From Clostridia bacterium (GTDB lineage Bacteria; Bacillota; Clostridia; Oscillospirales; CAG-272), in contig JAFZRM010000132.1 of NCBI GenBank assembly GCA_017619885.1, positions 1 to 39,105 of the forward strand: a DNA stretch of 39,105 nucleotides, given 5' to 3'. Below, in pieces: positions 8,161 through 16,070 of the stretch; within the stretch, counting starts at the first letter, position 1, and each line of letters opens with the position of its first letter. The notes beneath the pieces were generated by a model, which was not told where the DNA came from, did no database searches, and saw only the letters and a list, made by a program, of their open reading frames with translations. Made by a program: the position numbers and the translations under genes.

Positions 8161-8823
8161 TCAATCCTCCCAGATAACGTTATCTTTTCCCGCTCCGATC
8201 TCGAAGTGGTATTTAACTATGCCTAAATCGGTCTTTGAACACGGCCCGAGCAGGGCTTTCGCCGAGACTTTGCCGTCTTTGTACACGATCAAAAACCGCT
8301 GCTGATTTATCGCCGTCGGCGCGAGCGCCGCGGCTTTCATTCCATCCATAAACCAGTCGGGCACCGGCTCTTTCGCTTTGTAAAGCCGCTCAAGCGGCTT
8401 GCTTCTGTGCGGGACGCCCTGGGTCTGACCGTGGCCGAGCGCGATCAGATCGAATATCTTAAAGCCCTCGGGGATGCTGACCGGGACCGCGCCCTTCTCA
8501 AAAGTCAGCGCGACCCAGCAGGTGTTGAGCCCCAGCGTCTGCGCAAGCAGGACAAGAGCTTCGCCGTAGTATCCGACCGCCTCGTCATCGCCCTTGCGCG
8601 CCGCCATCACGATGTAGTTGCGGCAGCCGGAGAACGAGCCGTACGACGGCTTTTCCGCCATAAACGCGCCGGGTTCGTCAAGGCAAAGGCTTATCGCCAT
8701 ACCCGTCTTTTCGTTGATCTCGTCGATCTTTTTCTTCAGTATTTCCGCCTTCTCCGGCTCCACCGGCTCCGGCGTGTACCGCCTCACGCTGTGGCGGCTG
8801 AGAATCGCTTCGTATTCGGTCAT
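8161..8823 (-). CDS. Nitroreductase family protein (TM1586-type)
   Basis: A 220-residue FMN-dependent oxidoreductase. The start RHSVRRY (residues 10-16) is the nitroreductase phosphate-binding motif. The sequence then follows the TM1586-like subfamily: FSGCRNYI, GYYGEALVLLAQTLGLNTCW, IALGHGQTQGVPHRSKP, APTAINQQRF and a final DLGIVKYHFEIGA. This subfamily is a pseudo-dimer in one chain. The start at 8823 is preferred over a longer frame because GGAGGG lies six bases upstream and it overlaps the msrA stop by ATGA. Substrate unknown; likely NAD(P)H-dependent reduction of quinones or nitro compounds. Confidence 0.9.
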   Translation of the reverse strand: MTEYEAILSRHSVRRYTPEPVEPEKAEILKKKIDEINEKTGMAISLCLDEPGAFMAEKPSYGSFSGCRNYIVMAARKGDDEAVGYYGEALVLLAQTLGLNTCWVALTFEKGAVPVSIPEGFKIFDLIALGHGQTQGVPHRSKPLERLYKAKEPVPDWFMDGMKAAALAPTAINQQRFLIVYKDGKVSAKALLGPCSKTDLGIVKYHFEIGAGKDNVIWED

Positions 8824-9341
8824 TTTATCCCTCCTCTGCGCTTCGCCGCGGTACACGCGGCGCCCCTGCCGGACGATATAAGCTCTTCCATGAACTTCTC
8901 CGGCTCCTTGCGGTAATAATCCTGATGGCGCTCCTCTGCGCGCCAGAACGTTTTATACGGTTCAATACTTACAAAGACCTTTTCGTGACTTTCAAGCAGA
9001 TGCGCGACCTTCGCCTCCGCCGTTTCTTTTTCTTCGGGACAGGTACAGTACACGGCGAGCGTGTACGATCTGCCGCGGTCGATGAACTGATCGCCGCCGT
9101 CCTCTACGTCGACCGATCCGAAAAACAAGTCGAGAAGAGCGGGGAAGCCGATCACGTCCTCGTCGTATTCTATCCTTATCGCCTCGCGGTGGCCGGTGCG
9201 CTGAGCCTTCACGTCCTCGTAGCACGGATCGGGCTCGTCGCCGCCGCAGTAGCCGCTGACCACGCTTTCGACGCCCGGCTCGGCGGCGAAGACCGGCGTC
9301 ACGCACCAGAAACAGCCGCCGGCAAGATACGCGTATCTCAC
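8820..9341 (-). CDS. msrA: Peptide-methionine (S)-S-oxide reductase
   Basis: A 173-residue cytosolic repair enzyme that reduces the S-epimer of methionine sulfoxide. The active-site motif GGCFWC (Cys10 catalytic) is close to the N-terminus, followed by GYCGG, GHREAIRIEYD (His and Glu of the substrate site), DVEDGGDQFIDRGRSY and HQDYY near the end. The extra Cys in GCFWC replaces the more common Gly or Ser; some MsrAs have it. A Cys at about 164 may serve as recycling thiol (inference). The gene overlaps both neighbours by ATGA: start with the fRMsr gene (9338-9341), stop with the nitroreductase (8820-8823). The pairing covers S and free-R methionine sulfoxide. Confidence 0.95.
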   Translation of the reverse strand: MRYAYLAGGCFWCVTPVFAAEPGVESVVSGYCGGDEPDPCYEDVKAQRTGHREAIRIEYDEDVIGFPALLDLFFGSVDVEDGGDQFIDRGRSYTLAVYCTCPEEKETAEAKVAHLLESHEKVFVSIEPYKTFWRAEERHQDYYRKEPEKFMEELISSGRGAACTAAKRRGGIK

Positions 9342-10168
9342 AGTATCGCCTCTATAACCGCCGCGAGCTTCTGCAGTCCTTCGCGGTCCCCGTCCGAGAA
9401 CCTGCCCTTTATCGGGCTGTCGATGTCGAGCACGCCGACGACCTTTCCGTCCTTGTGAAGCGGCACGACGATCTCGGACGCGGAATCGGCGTCGCAGGCG
9501 ATGTGTCCCTTAAATTCGTGCACGTCGTAGACGACTATCGTCTCGTCCCTGAAAGCCGCCTGACCGCAGACGCCGGCGTTTTCGCTGACCGACAGCTCGA
9601 TGCACGCCGGTTTGCCCTGAAACGGTCCGAGGACGAGCGTGCCGTCCTCAAGCAGATAGAAGCCCGCCCAGTTGATCTCGCCGAGCGCGCCGTATATAAG
9701 CGCCGAGACGTTCGCGAGGTTCGCCGTGACGTGCGGCACGCCCTCGGTCAGCGCCGAGCACTGCGCGCACAGCGACACGTAGTCGGGAAGATGACTCAGA
9801 CTCAGTTTTCCGATCACGCGGGAAAACCCGGTGACGGCTTCGGAATAATTCTTCGGCGTCATCATATAGCCGCTCGCGCTGATGCTTTTTCCGTCGTCGT
9901 AGCGCGCGCTGAACGAAAACGAGCTGCCGTCCATGACGCGCTTGTTCGTTTTATGATAGTTGTCCCAGCGCCGCAGATCGAATTCGTCGATGACGGCGGA
10001 CAGCTCGTCGAGCACGGCGGCGGACGTCCGGAAAAACCTCTCGTCCGCTTCGCCGCTGTTCCTTATCCCGACCGTGGCGCCGTCGCCGTCGGCCTTGACC
10101 GAAAACGAATAACCGCTGTACTGCATCGATCCGCCGCGGCCGTATCTCATATATACGAGTTTGCTCAT
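9338..10168 (-). CDS. Free methionine-(R)-sulfoxide reductase (GAF) fused to an N-terminal domain
   Basis: A 276-residue protein. Residues about 130-276 are a GAF domain of the fRMsr type, which reduces free Met-(R)-sulfoxide. The three family cysteines are present: Cys189 (ACIEL), Cys201 (GVCGQAAF) and Cys225 (HIACD), together with NWAGFYLL and VGVLDIDSP. Residues 1-125 are extra. They contain WDNYHKTN and a segment SFSFSARYDDGKSISASGY, a domain otherwise met in separate clostridial proteins and of unknown role. Typical fRMsr is about 160 residues, so this is a fusion. It is first in the operon with msrA, nitroreductase and PNPOx genes, and overlaps msrA by ATGA. A terminator-like hairpin and a promoter precede it. 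Confidence 0.9.
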   Translation of the reverse strand: MSKLVYMRYGRGGSMQYSGYSFSVKADGDGATVGIRNSGEADERFFRTSAAVLDELSAVIDEFDLRRWDNYHKTNKRVMDGSSFSFSARYDDGKSISASGYMMTPKNYSEAVTGFSRVIGKLSLSHLPDYVSLCAQCSALTEGVPHVTANLANVSALIYGALGEINWAGFYLLEDGTLVLGPFQGKPACIELSVSENAGVCGQAAFRDETIVVYDVHEFKGHIACDADSASEIVVPLHKDGKVVGVLDIDSPIKGRFSDGDREGLQKLAAVIEAIL

Positions 10169-10179
10169 AAATACCCCCG

Positions 10180-10208
10180 AAAAACCGCCCGGCGAAAGAG
10201 CCGGGCGG
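10180..10208 (-). terminator. Terminator or attenuator before the fRMsr gene
   Basis: On the - strand CCGCCCGG pairs perfectly with CCGGGCGG around an 8-nt loop and is followed by five Ts. It ends twelve bases before the fRMsr ATG and lies downstream of the promoter at 10230-10258, so it can stop both the upstream operon and the new transcript. Confidence 0.8.
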
Positions 10209-10220
10209 TACGATGACTCT

Positions 10221-10258
10221 TATGATACGAGTATATCATACGTTTTTATTTTTTTCAA
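10221..10258 (-). promoter_or_regulatory. Promoter of the methionine-sulfoxide repair operon
   Basis: On the - strand TTGAAA (10258-10253) and TATACT (10235-10230) are 17 bases apart. The -10 box is flanked by the inverted repeat TATGATA-N6-TATCATA (10221-10240), a possible operator. The -35 lies within the last codons of the membrane-protein gene. Confidence 0.65.
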
Positions 10259-10655
10259 GTAGGTTTTTATCTTTTTTTGCCCCACACACCCAGCATATCG
10301 CGCCGGCGATAAGGAACGCCGCGGCGGCGACGAAATAAACGTTGCACAGCGGGTTCGTCGTGCCGTAGATCTGCAAAACGCCGGTGAAGATGAAACCGAC
10401 GGTCAGCGTCGCGACGCCGGAGTTGTAGAGATTGTACGCGAGCCTGCCGGGGAAGCCGCGCCCGGTCATGAAGATTATGAAAAACGGCAGCACTCCGAAA
10501 ATCAGCGGCGGCACCCCGCAGAACAGCATGAAGACCGAGATCACCCCGTGCGAGAACGTCTCGTAGATCACGCCGAAGGCGGAGCAGAGAAAATATACCG
10601 CAAGATACGTGTAAAACGCGCGCCGGGCTCTTGCCTTAATATCCGATGTATACAA
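10236..10655 (-). CDS. Small four-helix membrane protein, function unknown
   Basis: A 139-residue very hydrophobic protein with about four membrane segments (residues 14-32, 38-64, 72-95 and 103-128) and a Lys-rich cytosolic tail. I do not recognise the family. It overlaps the end of the phosphodiester-glycosidase gene by 20 bases, so the two are probably made together. The promoter of the next operon starts inside its last codons. Confidence 0.7.
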   Translation of the reverse strand: MYTSDIKARARRAFYTYLAVYFLCSAFGVIYETFSHGVISVFMLFCGVPPLIFGVLPFFIIFMTGRGFPGRLAYNLYNSGVATLTVGFIFTGVLQIYGTTNPLCNVYFVAAAAFLIAGAICWVCGAKKDKNLLEKNKNV

Positions 10656-11625
10656 TGTCAGACACGCTCCTTTCCGAAATAGTTCTGCCGTTCGTCGTCG
10701 GATTGTTGATCACCCGGCCGTTGAAGACCATCGTCGACGATCCGCCGCCGTCGAGGTTGTAAGCCGTCTTCACGCCGAGCTCCGACATGAAGCAGGCGAG
10801 ATTGTAAAGCGACAGGCCCGCGCTTGCCGACGTGCGCCCGTCCGAAACGACGAACACGTAATGCAGATCGTCTATCTGACCGATCGCGGTGCGCGGATTG
10901 CTCGCCATTGCCTGCCCGACCTCGTAGCTGGACGATACCGTGACGACCCCGTCCTCGATAAGCCCGGGACCGAACGAGAACACCTCGACGGCGCCGTCCG
11001 CGAGCAGCTGTTCCGCCGACACGTCGTCCTCGCAGATTATCTTCATCGTGCCGTCGCCGTAGATCACCAGATCCTCCGTGCCGCGGTTCTTCGTTTCTCT
11101 GTAAAGCACGCCGCCGCGGATGACGTAGCCCTTGACGCGCGCGCCGTAGTAGTCGCCGTTTATCGCGAGGACGGCTTCCTCGCGCGCCGCCATGGTCGAG
11201 GTCTTTTCCGTGAGGTTCCTGCCGTACGCGGACCGCGCGAACGCAGTCTTAAGATATTCGGGAGAGGAAAGGACAACGTCGGCGACGTATACGGTCGAGT
11301 TCTTATATCTGTATTCCGTCACGGTTATTTTGATGTTTTCGTCTTCGTACGAGTCTTCCGATACGACCGGCTCGGTCACCGGGCTCTGTGCCTGCTCGGT
11401 TTTCGCCTCAGTCGAAGCGTCGGTTACGGTATCAGACTCAGTCTCCGTCTGCGCCGGATCGGCGTCGGCGTCGGTGCTTTGCGCCGGGGTGGCGATATCC
11501 GTGTCCGGCTGTTCCGGTACCTCGTACACGCGAGCTATGACGAACGTGTCAAGACACGCGTAAAGGGTGAACGCGGCAAGCACGACGGCATAGATGCATG
11601 CCCATAAGTATTTGTGTTTTTTCAT
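10636..11625 (-). CDS. Phosphodiester glycosidase family (NAGPA domain) secreted protein
   Basis: A 329-residue protein. An N-terminal hydrophobic stretch (about 8-28) acts as an uncleaved anchor or signal, then a Thr/Asp/Ala-rich linker runs to about residue 90. The rest is a NAGPA domain (PF09992). Its hallmarks are AINGDYYG, ASNPRTAIGQ, VVSDGR and AYNLDGGGSSTM near the C-terminus. The family includes the human GlcNAc-1-phosphodiester uncovering enzyme, and bacterial members remove sugar-phosphodiester groups from wall or capsule polymers. The start at 11625 is chosen because GGGGTGAG lies about five bases before it; a longer frame begins without a ribosome site. Likely role: remodelling of cell-surface polymers (inference). 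Confidence 0.87.
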   Translation of the reverse strand: MKKHKYLWACIYAVVLAAFTLYACLDTFVIARVYEVPEQPDTDIATPAQSTDADADPAQTETESDTVTDASTEAKTEQAQSPVTEPVVSEDSYEDENIKITVTEYRYKNSTVYVADVVLSSPEYLKTAFARSAYGRNLTEKTSTMAAREEAVLAINGDYYGARVKGYVIRGGVLYRETKNRGTEDLVIYGDGTMKIICEDDVSAEQLLADGAVEVFSFGPGLIEDGVVTVSSSYEVGQAMASNPRTAIGQIDDLHYVFVVSDGRTSASAGLSLYNLACFMSELGVKTAYNLDGGGSSTMVFNGRVINNPTTNGRTISERSVSDIVYIGY

Positions 11626-11718
11626 ACTCTCACCCCTTTCCGTTCTCATGGTATCATACAAAAATGAAAAGCGGGTGAAAAACAAATAAAAAATCATTAT
11701 AAAAAACGGTTTTTTAAG

Positions 11719-11747
11719 TTGACGGCGGCGCTTTTCTGTGATAAAAT
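11719..11747 (+). promoter_or_regulatory. Promoter of the second lipoprotein gene
   Basis: TTGACG (11719-11724), a 17-nt spacer and TAAAAT (11742-11747), followed by AAAGGAGG just before the ATG at 11776. The spacer lacks the clear CACGG palindrome of the two other carbohydrate-region promoters. Confidence 0.65.
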
Positions 11748-11775
11748 ATGATCACAGATCCAAAGGAGGCACGAT

Positions 11776-12822
11776 ATGAAAACAGCATTGCGTATGACCT
11801 CGCTTTTTCTTTGTATTATCATTTCGGCAGGCCTGATCGCCTGCGGCGGCGAATCTCAGACGACGACCGGCGCCGCGACCGAGCCGGACAGCGGCGTCAC
11901 TGCGACGGATGCGGCGCCCGCCACGGAGCCCGTAACGGAGACGCCCGCGACGGAGGCGGAAACGACCGCGGCGACCGAGGCGGAGACGACCGCGCCGCCG
12001 AAGCCCGACGTGGCCGACGGCATGATGATCTACTACGAGGATTTCAGCTCGTACGGCGACATAGACGACACCGACGGCGTTATCGCCGCGCTCGGCTGGA
12101 AGATCCAGGACGTTTTCGACGACTACGCTCCGAGCGACTGGACCGCGTCGCTGCGCCTTGAAAACGGCGAGCTTTGCGTCAGCAATTACGCCGACGACGG
12201 TTCGTTTTCCGGCAGCGACAGCTACGCGATGATACTCGACGCTGCGTATATGGCGCGCGCAGAAAAATACGGCTCGTACACGCTTCAGTACGACGTCACG
12301 TACGGCACCGCGTCAAACCACAAAAGATACATAAACTTCGTGACCGAATACGACGGAGAAACGTACAACTCGTTCCATTTCCGCGTCGGCGGATACGGCA
12401 ACAACCAGGTCTACTACTGTACGAAGTGGCATACGTACGATGCGGCGAACGAAGACGACCTTTTCGCGGCGCAGAAGACGACCGAAGACGGTCTGAGCAC
12501 GATCGCGTATAAGCTCCTCGGCAGAGCCGAGCCGCTCGGCGATACTTATAAAGACATGTTCAAGGACGTCACGGTCACGATCCGCGTCATAAGAGTCGGC
12601 GGCCTGGCGGACATCCTGATGAAGACCGCGGACATGGACGATTTCGTCAGAGTCAGCCGCAGCTGCCCCGACGCCGACGGATACGGCTACGCGGCGGATC
12701 TTGACGGCGGAGCCGTCTGCTTCAAGGCCGGCGGCGCGATAAACGGTCGCGTCGACAACGTCGCGATCTGGGCGGGCACCGGCGATATGCCCGCGGATAA
12801 AACGGTCACGTACGTGCCCTGA
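11776..12822 (+). CDS. Secreted lipoprotein with jelly-roll-like domain
   Basis: A 348-residue lipoprotein with a signal peptide and lipobox ending at Cys23 (LIACG), then an Ala/Thr/Glu repeat linker (about 24-78). The mature part opens with YYEDFSSYGDIDD, which resembles the start of laminin-G or concanavalin-like modules found in secreted glycan-binding proteins. No catalytic motif is visible. A strong AAAGGAGG supports the start. The GH28-like gene begins 17 bases after its stop, so the two form an operon and may act on the same polysaccharide at the cell surface (inference). Confidence 0.85.
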   Translation: MKTALRMTSLFLCIIISAGLIACGGESQTTTGAATEPDSGVTATDAAPATEPVTETPATEAETTAATEAETTAPPKPDVADGMMIYYEDFSSYGDIDDTDGVIAALGWKIQDVFDDYAPSDWTASLRLENGELCVSNYADDGSFSGSDSYAMILDAAYMARAEKYGSYTLQYDVTYGTASNHKRYINFVTEYDGETYNSFHFRVGGYGNNQVYYCTKWHTYDAANEDDLFAAQKTTEDGLSTIAYKLLGRAEPLGDTYKDMFKDVTVTIRVIRVGGLADILMKTADMDDFVRVSRSCPDADGYGYAADLDGGAVCFKAGGAINGRVDNVAIWAGTGDMPADKTVTYVP

Positions 12823-12839
12823 TGACGGGGAGAGAGGAA

Positions 12840-15800
12840 ATGAAGAGGATAATGAGTTTACTTCTTGCGGCGTCACTGCTCGCGGTCCCTGCGGCGGCAG
12901 CCGCCTCCGAATCAGTTTCGGGACTTGACGTGCAGTGGAAGAAAAGCGCCTGGTCGCTTCAGGGCGAGGGCGAAGACGCGTATTACGAGGGCAAGGCGAA
13001 AGCGACGATGGGCTGGATCAAGACGAAACAGCAGCTGTCGTACAACTGCCTCGAATACGACTTGCGCATGATCGACAGCTACGGTACGGTCGACGGAAAC
13101 GTCGGCTTCTGCTACAGCTGCGGCAACGCCGAATACTTCTTCGAGCTGAACACCGTGGGCAATTATCTGCGCATCAGGCTGATGAAGCCGACGGAGGCGC
13201 TGAAAACGTCGAACACCGGCTACACGCTCGACCTGAACAACTGGCACCATTTCAGATACGTGCTCGATCAGAACGTGCTGATGTGGTATATCGACGACAA
13301 ACTCGTCTGCCGCTGTTCGGACACGAGCGAATGCGACATGGAGCAGGGGTATTTCCTGATACAGGGATACAACACTCAGCCGCAGGTCAAAAACATAACG
13401 TTTTCAAACGTCGACGTGAGCGTTATAAATTACGATTTCGAATTCAGTAAAGAAGACACGGCAAAACTTTTCGAATTCGATCCGGACGGCGAAGAGCGTC
13501 CGTATGTGAAGGACGGCGTGTTCGCCTGGCCGCAGAGCGGCGCGATCACGTCCGTGTATCTCGACACCGCGCCGGGCGACCGCTATTCGATGATGCTGCC
13601 GCTTAGAAACACCTTCTGCGTAAGGCTGAAAAACGATTCGGGAACGGAGCGGATTAAACTGTCTTACGTCACGGACACGCATCCCGAATACAGCGAAAAC
13701 AGATCGAAAGAATTCGACGTGTCGCCTTCCTCCGACTGGTTCACGTACTATTTCAACGTGTCGGACACGGATGAATGCGACGGATATCTGCGCGGCTTCC
13801 GCCTCGAGCCCGTCGGCGGCAGCGGCGGCACGATATATATCGACGCGATAACGTTCGAGCGCGAGGACCCGGTTTACAGTTACGCCGGCAGTCTCGTCTC
13901 GTGCTTGGCGAAAGACGACGAGGTCACGGCGACGCTGAAGCTTCTGCCGGAATACGCGGGAAAAAGAGTCGATCTGTACGAGACCTCGATCACGAATTAC
14001 AAAAAATCGCCGTCGGGTATGAGAAAGATCGGCAGCGCCGTGGCCGACGGCGACGAGGTGAAGATCAGCTTCACCCTGAGCGGCGGCAAGGTCAGCCGCC
14101 TGTCGTCGCATTTCATGGCGGCGTGCGGCGGAGTCTTCGTCTGCGACTGGTTCACGATCCAGAATTATTACGAGTATTCCGAGAATCCGTACGCCTTCGA
14201 TCTGCCGGGATACGAGGTGAAGGTCACCGACGCGCCGTATAACGCCAAAGGCGACGGCTTTACCGACGACACGGACGCGATACAGAAGGCGATCGACGAC
14301 ACGTCAGCCTCCGGCGGCGGCAGAGTCGTCATCCCGGGCGACGGTTCGGTATACGGCAAGCGTTATATCGCCACGTGCATCGACGTAAAGAGCAACGTCG
14401 AGCTCTATATCGACGAGGGAGCGGTGCTGTGGCAGTCGCCTCGGGACGCCGATTACAAATACGAACCGGCGCGCGGCCACGACGTTTCGATCCCCGGCGT
14501 AAACTGGACGCACGCGGGGCTTTGCCATAACTACCCGTTCGTCTACGCGCATCAGGCTCATAACGTGAAGATCACCGGAAAGGGGAAGATAAGACTCAAC
14601 GACGTCGGCTCTGAGTGCGAGGACGGCGTGAACGGCGCGACGGTCTGGACCGGCTGCAGCAGCCGCATCCACTTAATAGCGCTCGCGCTCGTCGACTGCA
14701 CGGACGCGCAGATCAGCGGCGTCACGATAAACCGCGCGAACTGCTATCATCTGCCGCTGTTCAACTGCAGCCGGGTGTATATCTCCGACGTCACGATGCG
14801 CGAGGCGACGTGCGCCTCGGGCGACGGCATCGGTCTCAGCTCCGCGTGTCACGATATCAAGATAGACAGGTGCTTCCTTTACTCAAACGACGACGCGGTG
14901 ACGATGACGTCGTCTTACAACGACCCGCGCGGCCTCGTATGGTGGAGCGCGGACCCGGACCGCGACAACAGCGTGCACGACGTCACGGTCTGCCACTGCG
15001 ATCTGTTCGGCGGTCACGGTCTTACGTTCATAACGTGGGGCACCGACAACCCGGACCTTTCAAAGCAGGAGATCTATAACGTAAAAGCGTACGACAACGT
15101 GCTGAGCGGCGGCTGTTCCGTCGGCACCTGGTGCGACAACCCGTATTACGGAGGACCGTTCGACAACAGCGCGACGGACGATTACTCGCCGGTGCGCGAC
15201 GTGCATATCTACAAAAACAAATACGACGCCGCGTGCACGCTTTTGTCGATCAAGCCGACGAGCGTTTATACCGACTGCGGCATCAGGTCCGCGTCCGATT
15301 TCCAGAACGGCAACTTCGAGCGCAGAAACGGCAAAAACGGCTGGATCAGCGGAGCGTCGAACTGGTCTGTCATCGGCGACCGCGGCAACGTCGAAGTGAA
15401 AGGAGAAGGGAAGAGCCATTACGTCACCGTAAAGGGCGACACGCGGCTGTATCAGGGGCTGTACGTCAGAAGATCGACCGTATCGGTCAGCTTCGACGCC
15501 TCGGTTTCGGGCGAAGCGTATTTCTTCGCGGCGGACGAAAAAGGCAGAGCCGTCTGCGAGTATCCGCTCGACTTGACGGATGAGATGAAAAACTTCTCGT
15601 TTTCCTTCGCACTTGACGCCGGAACGTACGCTTTCGGCGTGAGGACCGCACAGGGCGCGACGCTCAAAGCCGACAATTTCAAACTGAAAACGTCTGATCA
15701 CAGCGGACAGTCGGCGCAGCCGGGAGAGATTATCCCGGAGCTGCAGTTCGAGCAGACGATATACGATTCCGGCTTCACGGTAAAGCCGATCGAGTACGCG

Positions 15801-16028
15801 CGCTATACCGTAAAGACGGAGCCGGTGAAGCTGTCGGCGGAAACACCGGACGACACAGCCGCCGATACGACCGCGGTGATACCGGTGACGACCGACGCCG
15901 TCACCGGACAGACTCCGGCTGAAAAGGAGGGTATGCCGCTTGCCGGTAAGCTCGCGATCGGTGCCGGAGTCGCCGCGGCGGCCGCGGCGATCACCGCGGT
16001 GATACTGAAAAAGCGGAAAAAGAAATAA
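12840..16028 (+). CDS. Membrane-anchored GH28/pectate-lyase-3-like beta-helix protein
   Basis: A 1062-residue surface protein. It has a signal peptide (1-23), an N-terminal concanavalin-like domain (about 25-190), a second beta domain (about 200-340), and a right-handed beta-helix from about residue 455. The helix opens with the Pectate_lyase_3 signature GDGFTDDTDAIQKAID. Motifs placed like GH28 acidic residues follow: SGDGIGL (about 659), SNDDAVT (about 682) and GGHGLTF (about 724). A carbohydrate-binding-like domain follows, then a Thr/Pro-rich stalk, a membrane helix (about 1034-1053) and a Lys-rich tail, so it stays cell-bound. Substrate is probably a uronic-acid-rich polysaccharide, but not certain. 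The start at 12840 has GGGGAGAGAGG just before it and the signal peptide begins there. It follows the lipoprotein gene by 17 bases. Confidence 0.85.
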   Translation: MKRIMSLLLAASLLAVPAAAAASESVSGLDVQWKKSAWSLQGEGEDAYYEGKAKATMGWIKTKQQLSYNCLEYDLRMIDSYGTVDGNVGFCYSCGNAEYFFELNTVGNYLRIRLMKPTEALKTSNTGYTLDLNNWHHFRYVLDQNVLMWYIDDKLVCRCSDTSECDMEQGYFLIQGYNTQPQVKNITFSNVDVSVINYDFEFSKEDTAKLFEFDPDGEERPYVKDGVFAWPQSGAITSVYLDTAPGDRYSMMLPLRNTFCVRLKNDSGTERIKLSYVTDTHPEYSENRSKEFDVSPSSDWFTYYFNVSDTDECDGYLRGFRLEPVGGSGGTIYIDAITFEREDPVYSYAGSLVSCLAKDDEVTATLKLLPEYAGKRVDLYETSITNYKKSPSGMRKIGSAVADGDEVKISFTLSGGKVSRLSSHFMAACGGVFVCDWFTIQNYYEYSENPYAFDLPGYEVKVTDAPYNAKGDGFTDDTDAIQKAIDDTSASGGGRVVIPGDGSVYGKRYIATCIDVKSNVELYIDEGAVLWQSPRDADYKYEPARGHDVSIPGVNWTHAGLCHNYPFVYAHQAHNVKITGKGKIRLNDVGSECEDGVNGATVWTGCSSRIHLIALALVDCTDAQISGVTINRANCYHLPLFNCSRVYISDVTMREATCASGDGIGLSSACHDIKIDRCFLYSNDDAVTMTSSYNDPRGLVWWSADPDRDNSVHDVTVCHCDLFGGHGLTFITWGTDNPDLSKQEIYNVKAYDNVLSGGCSVGTWCDNPYYGGPFDNSATDDYSPVRDVHIYKNKYDAACTLLSIKPTSVYTDCGIRSASDFQNGNFERRNGKNGWISGASNWSVIGDRGNVEVKGEGKSHYVTVKGDTRLYQGLYVRRSTVSVSFDASVSGEAYFFAADEKGRAVCEYPLDLTDEMKNFSFSFALDAGTYAFGVRTAQGATLKADNFKLKTSDHSGQSAQPGEIIPELQFEQTIYDSGFTVKPIEYARYTVKTEPVKLSAETPDDTAADTTAVIPVTTDAVTGQTPAEKEGMPLAGKLAIGAGVAAAAAAITAVILKKRKKK

Positions 16029-16037
16029 AAAACAAAA

Positions 16038-16070
16038 ATCCCCGGATGGATCTCATCCGGGGATCTTTTT
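16038..16070. terminator. Bidirectional terminator between convergent genes
   Basis: An 11-bp stem (ATCCCCGGATG with CATCCGGGGAT) around GATCT, followed by CTTTTT on the + strand and preceded by As that give a T-run on the - strand. The last T belongs to the stop codon of the convergent gene at 16070. Confidence 0.9.

Noticed and set aside
8824..8856. Longer start of the nitroreductase at 8856
   Set aside because: It overlaps msrA more deeply, has no ribosome site, and the family N-terminus begins at the ATG at 8823, which overlaps the msrA stop by ATGA.
12822..12839. Longer start of the GH28-like protein at 12822
   Set aside because: The ATG at 12840 has the ribosome site and begins a normal signal peptide; the upstream extension would put six polar residues before it and lies on the ribosome site.
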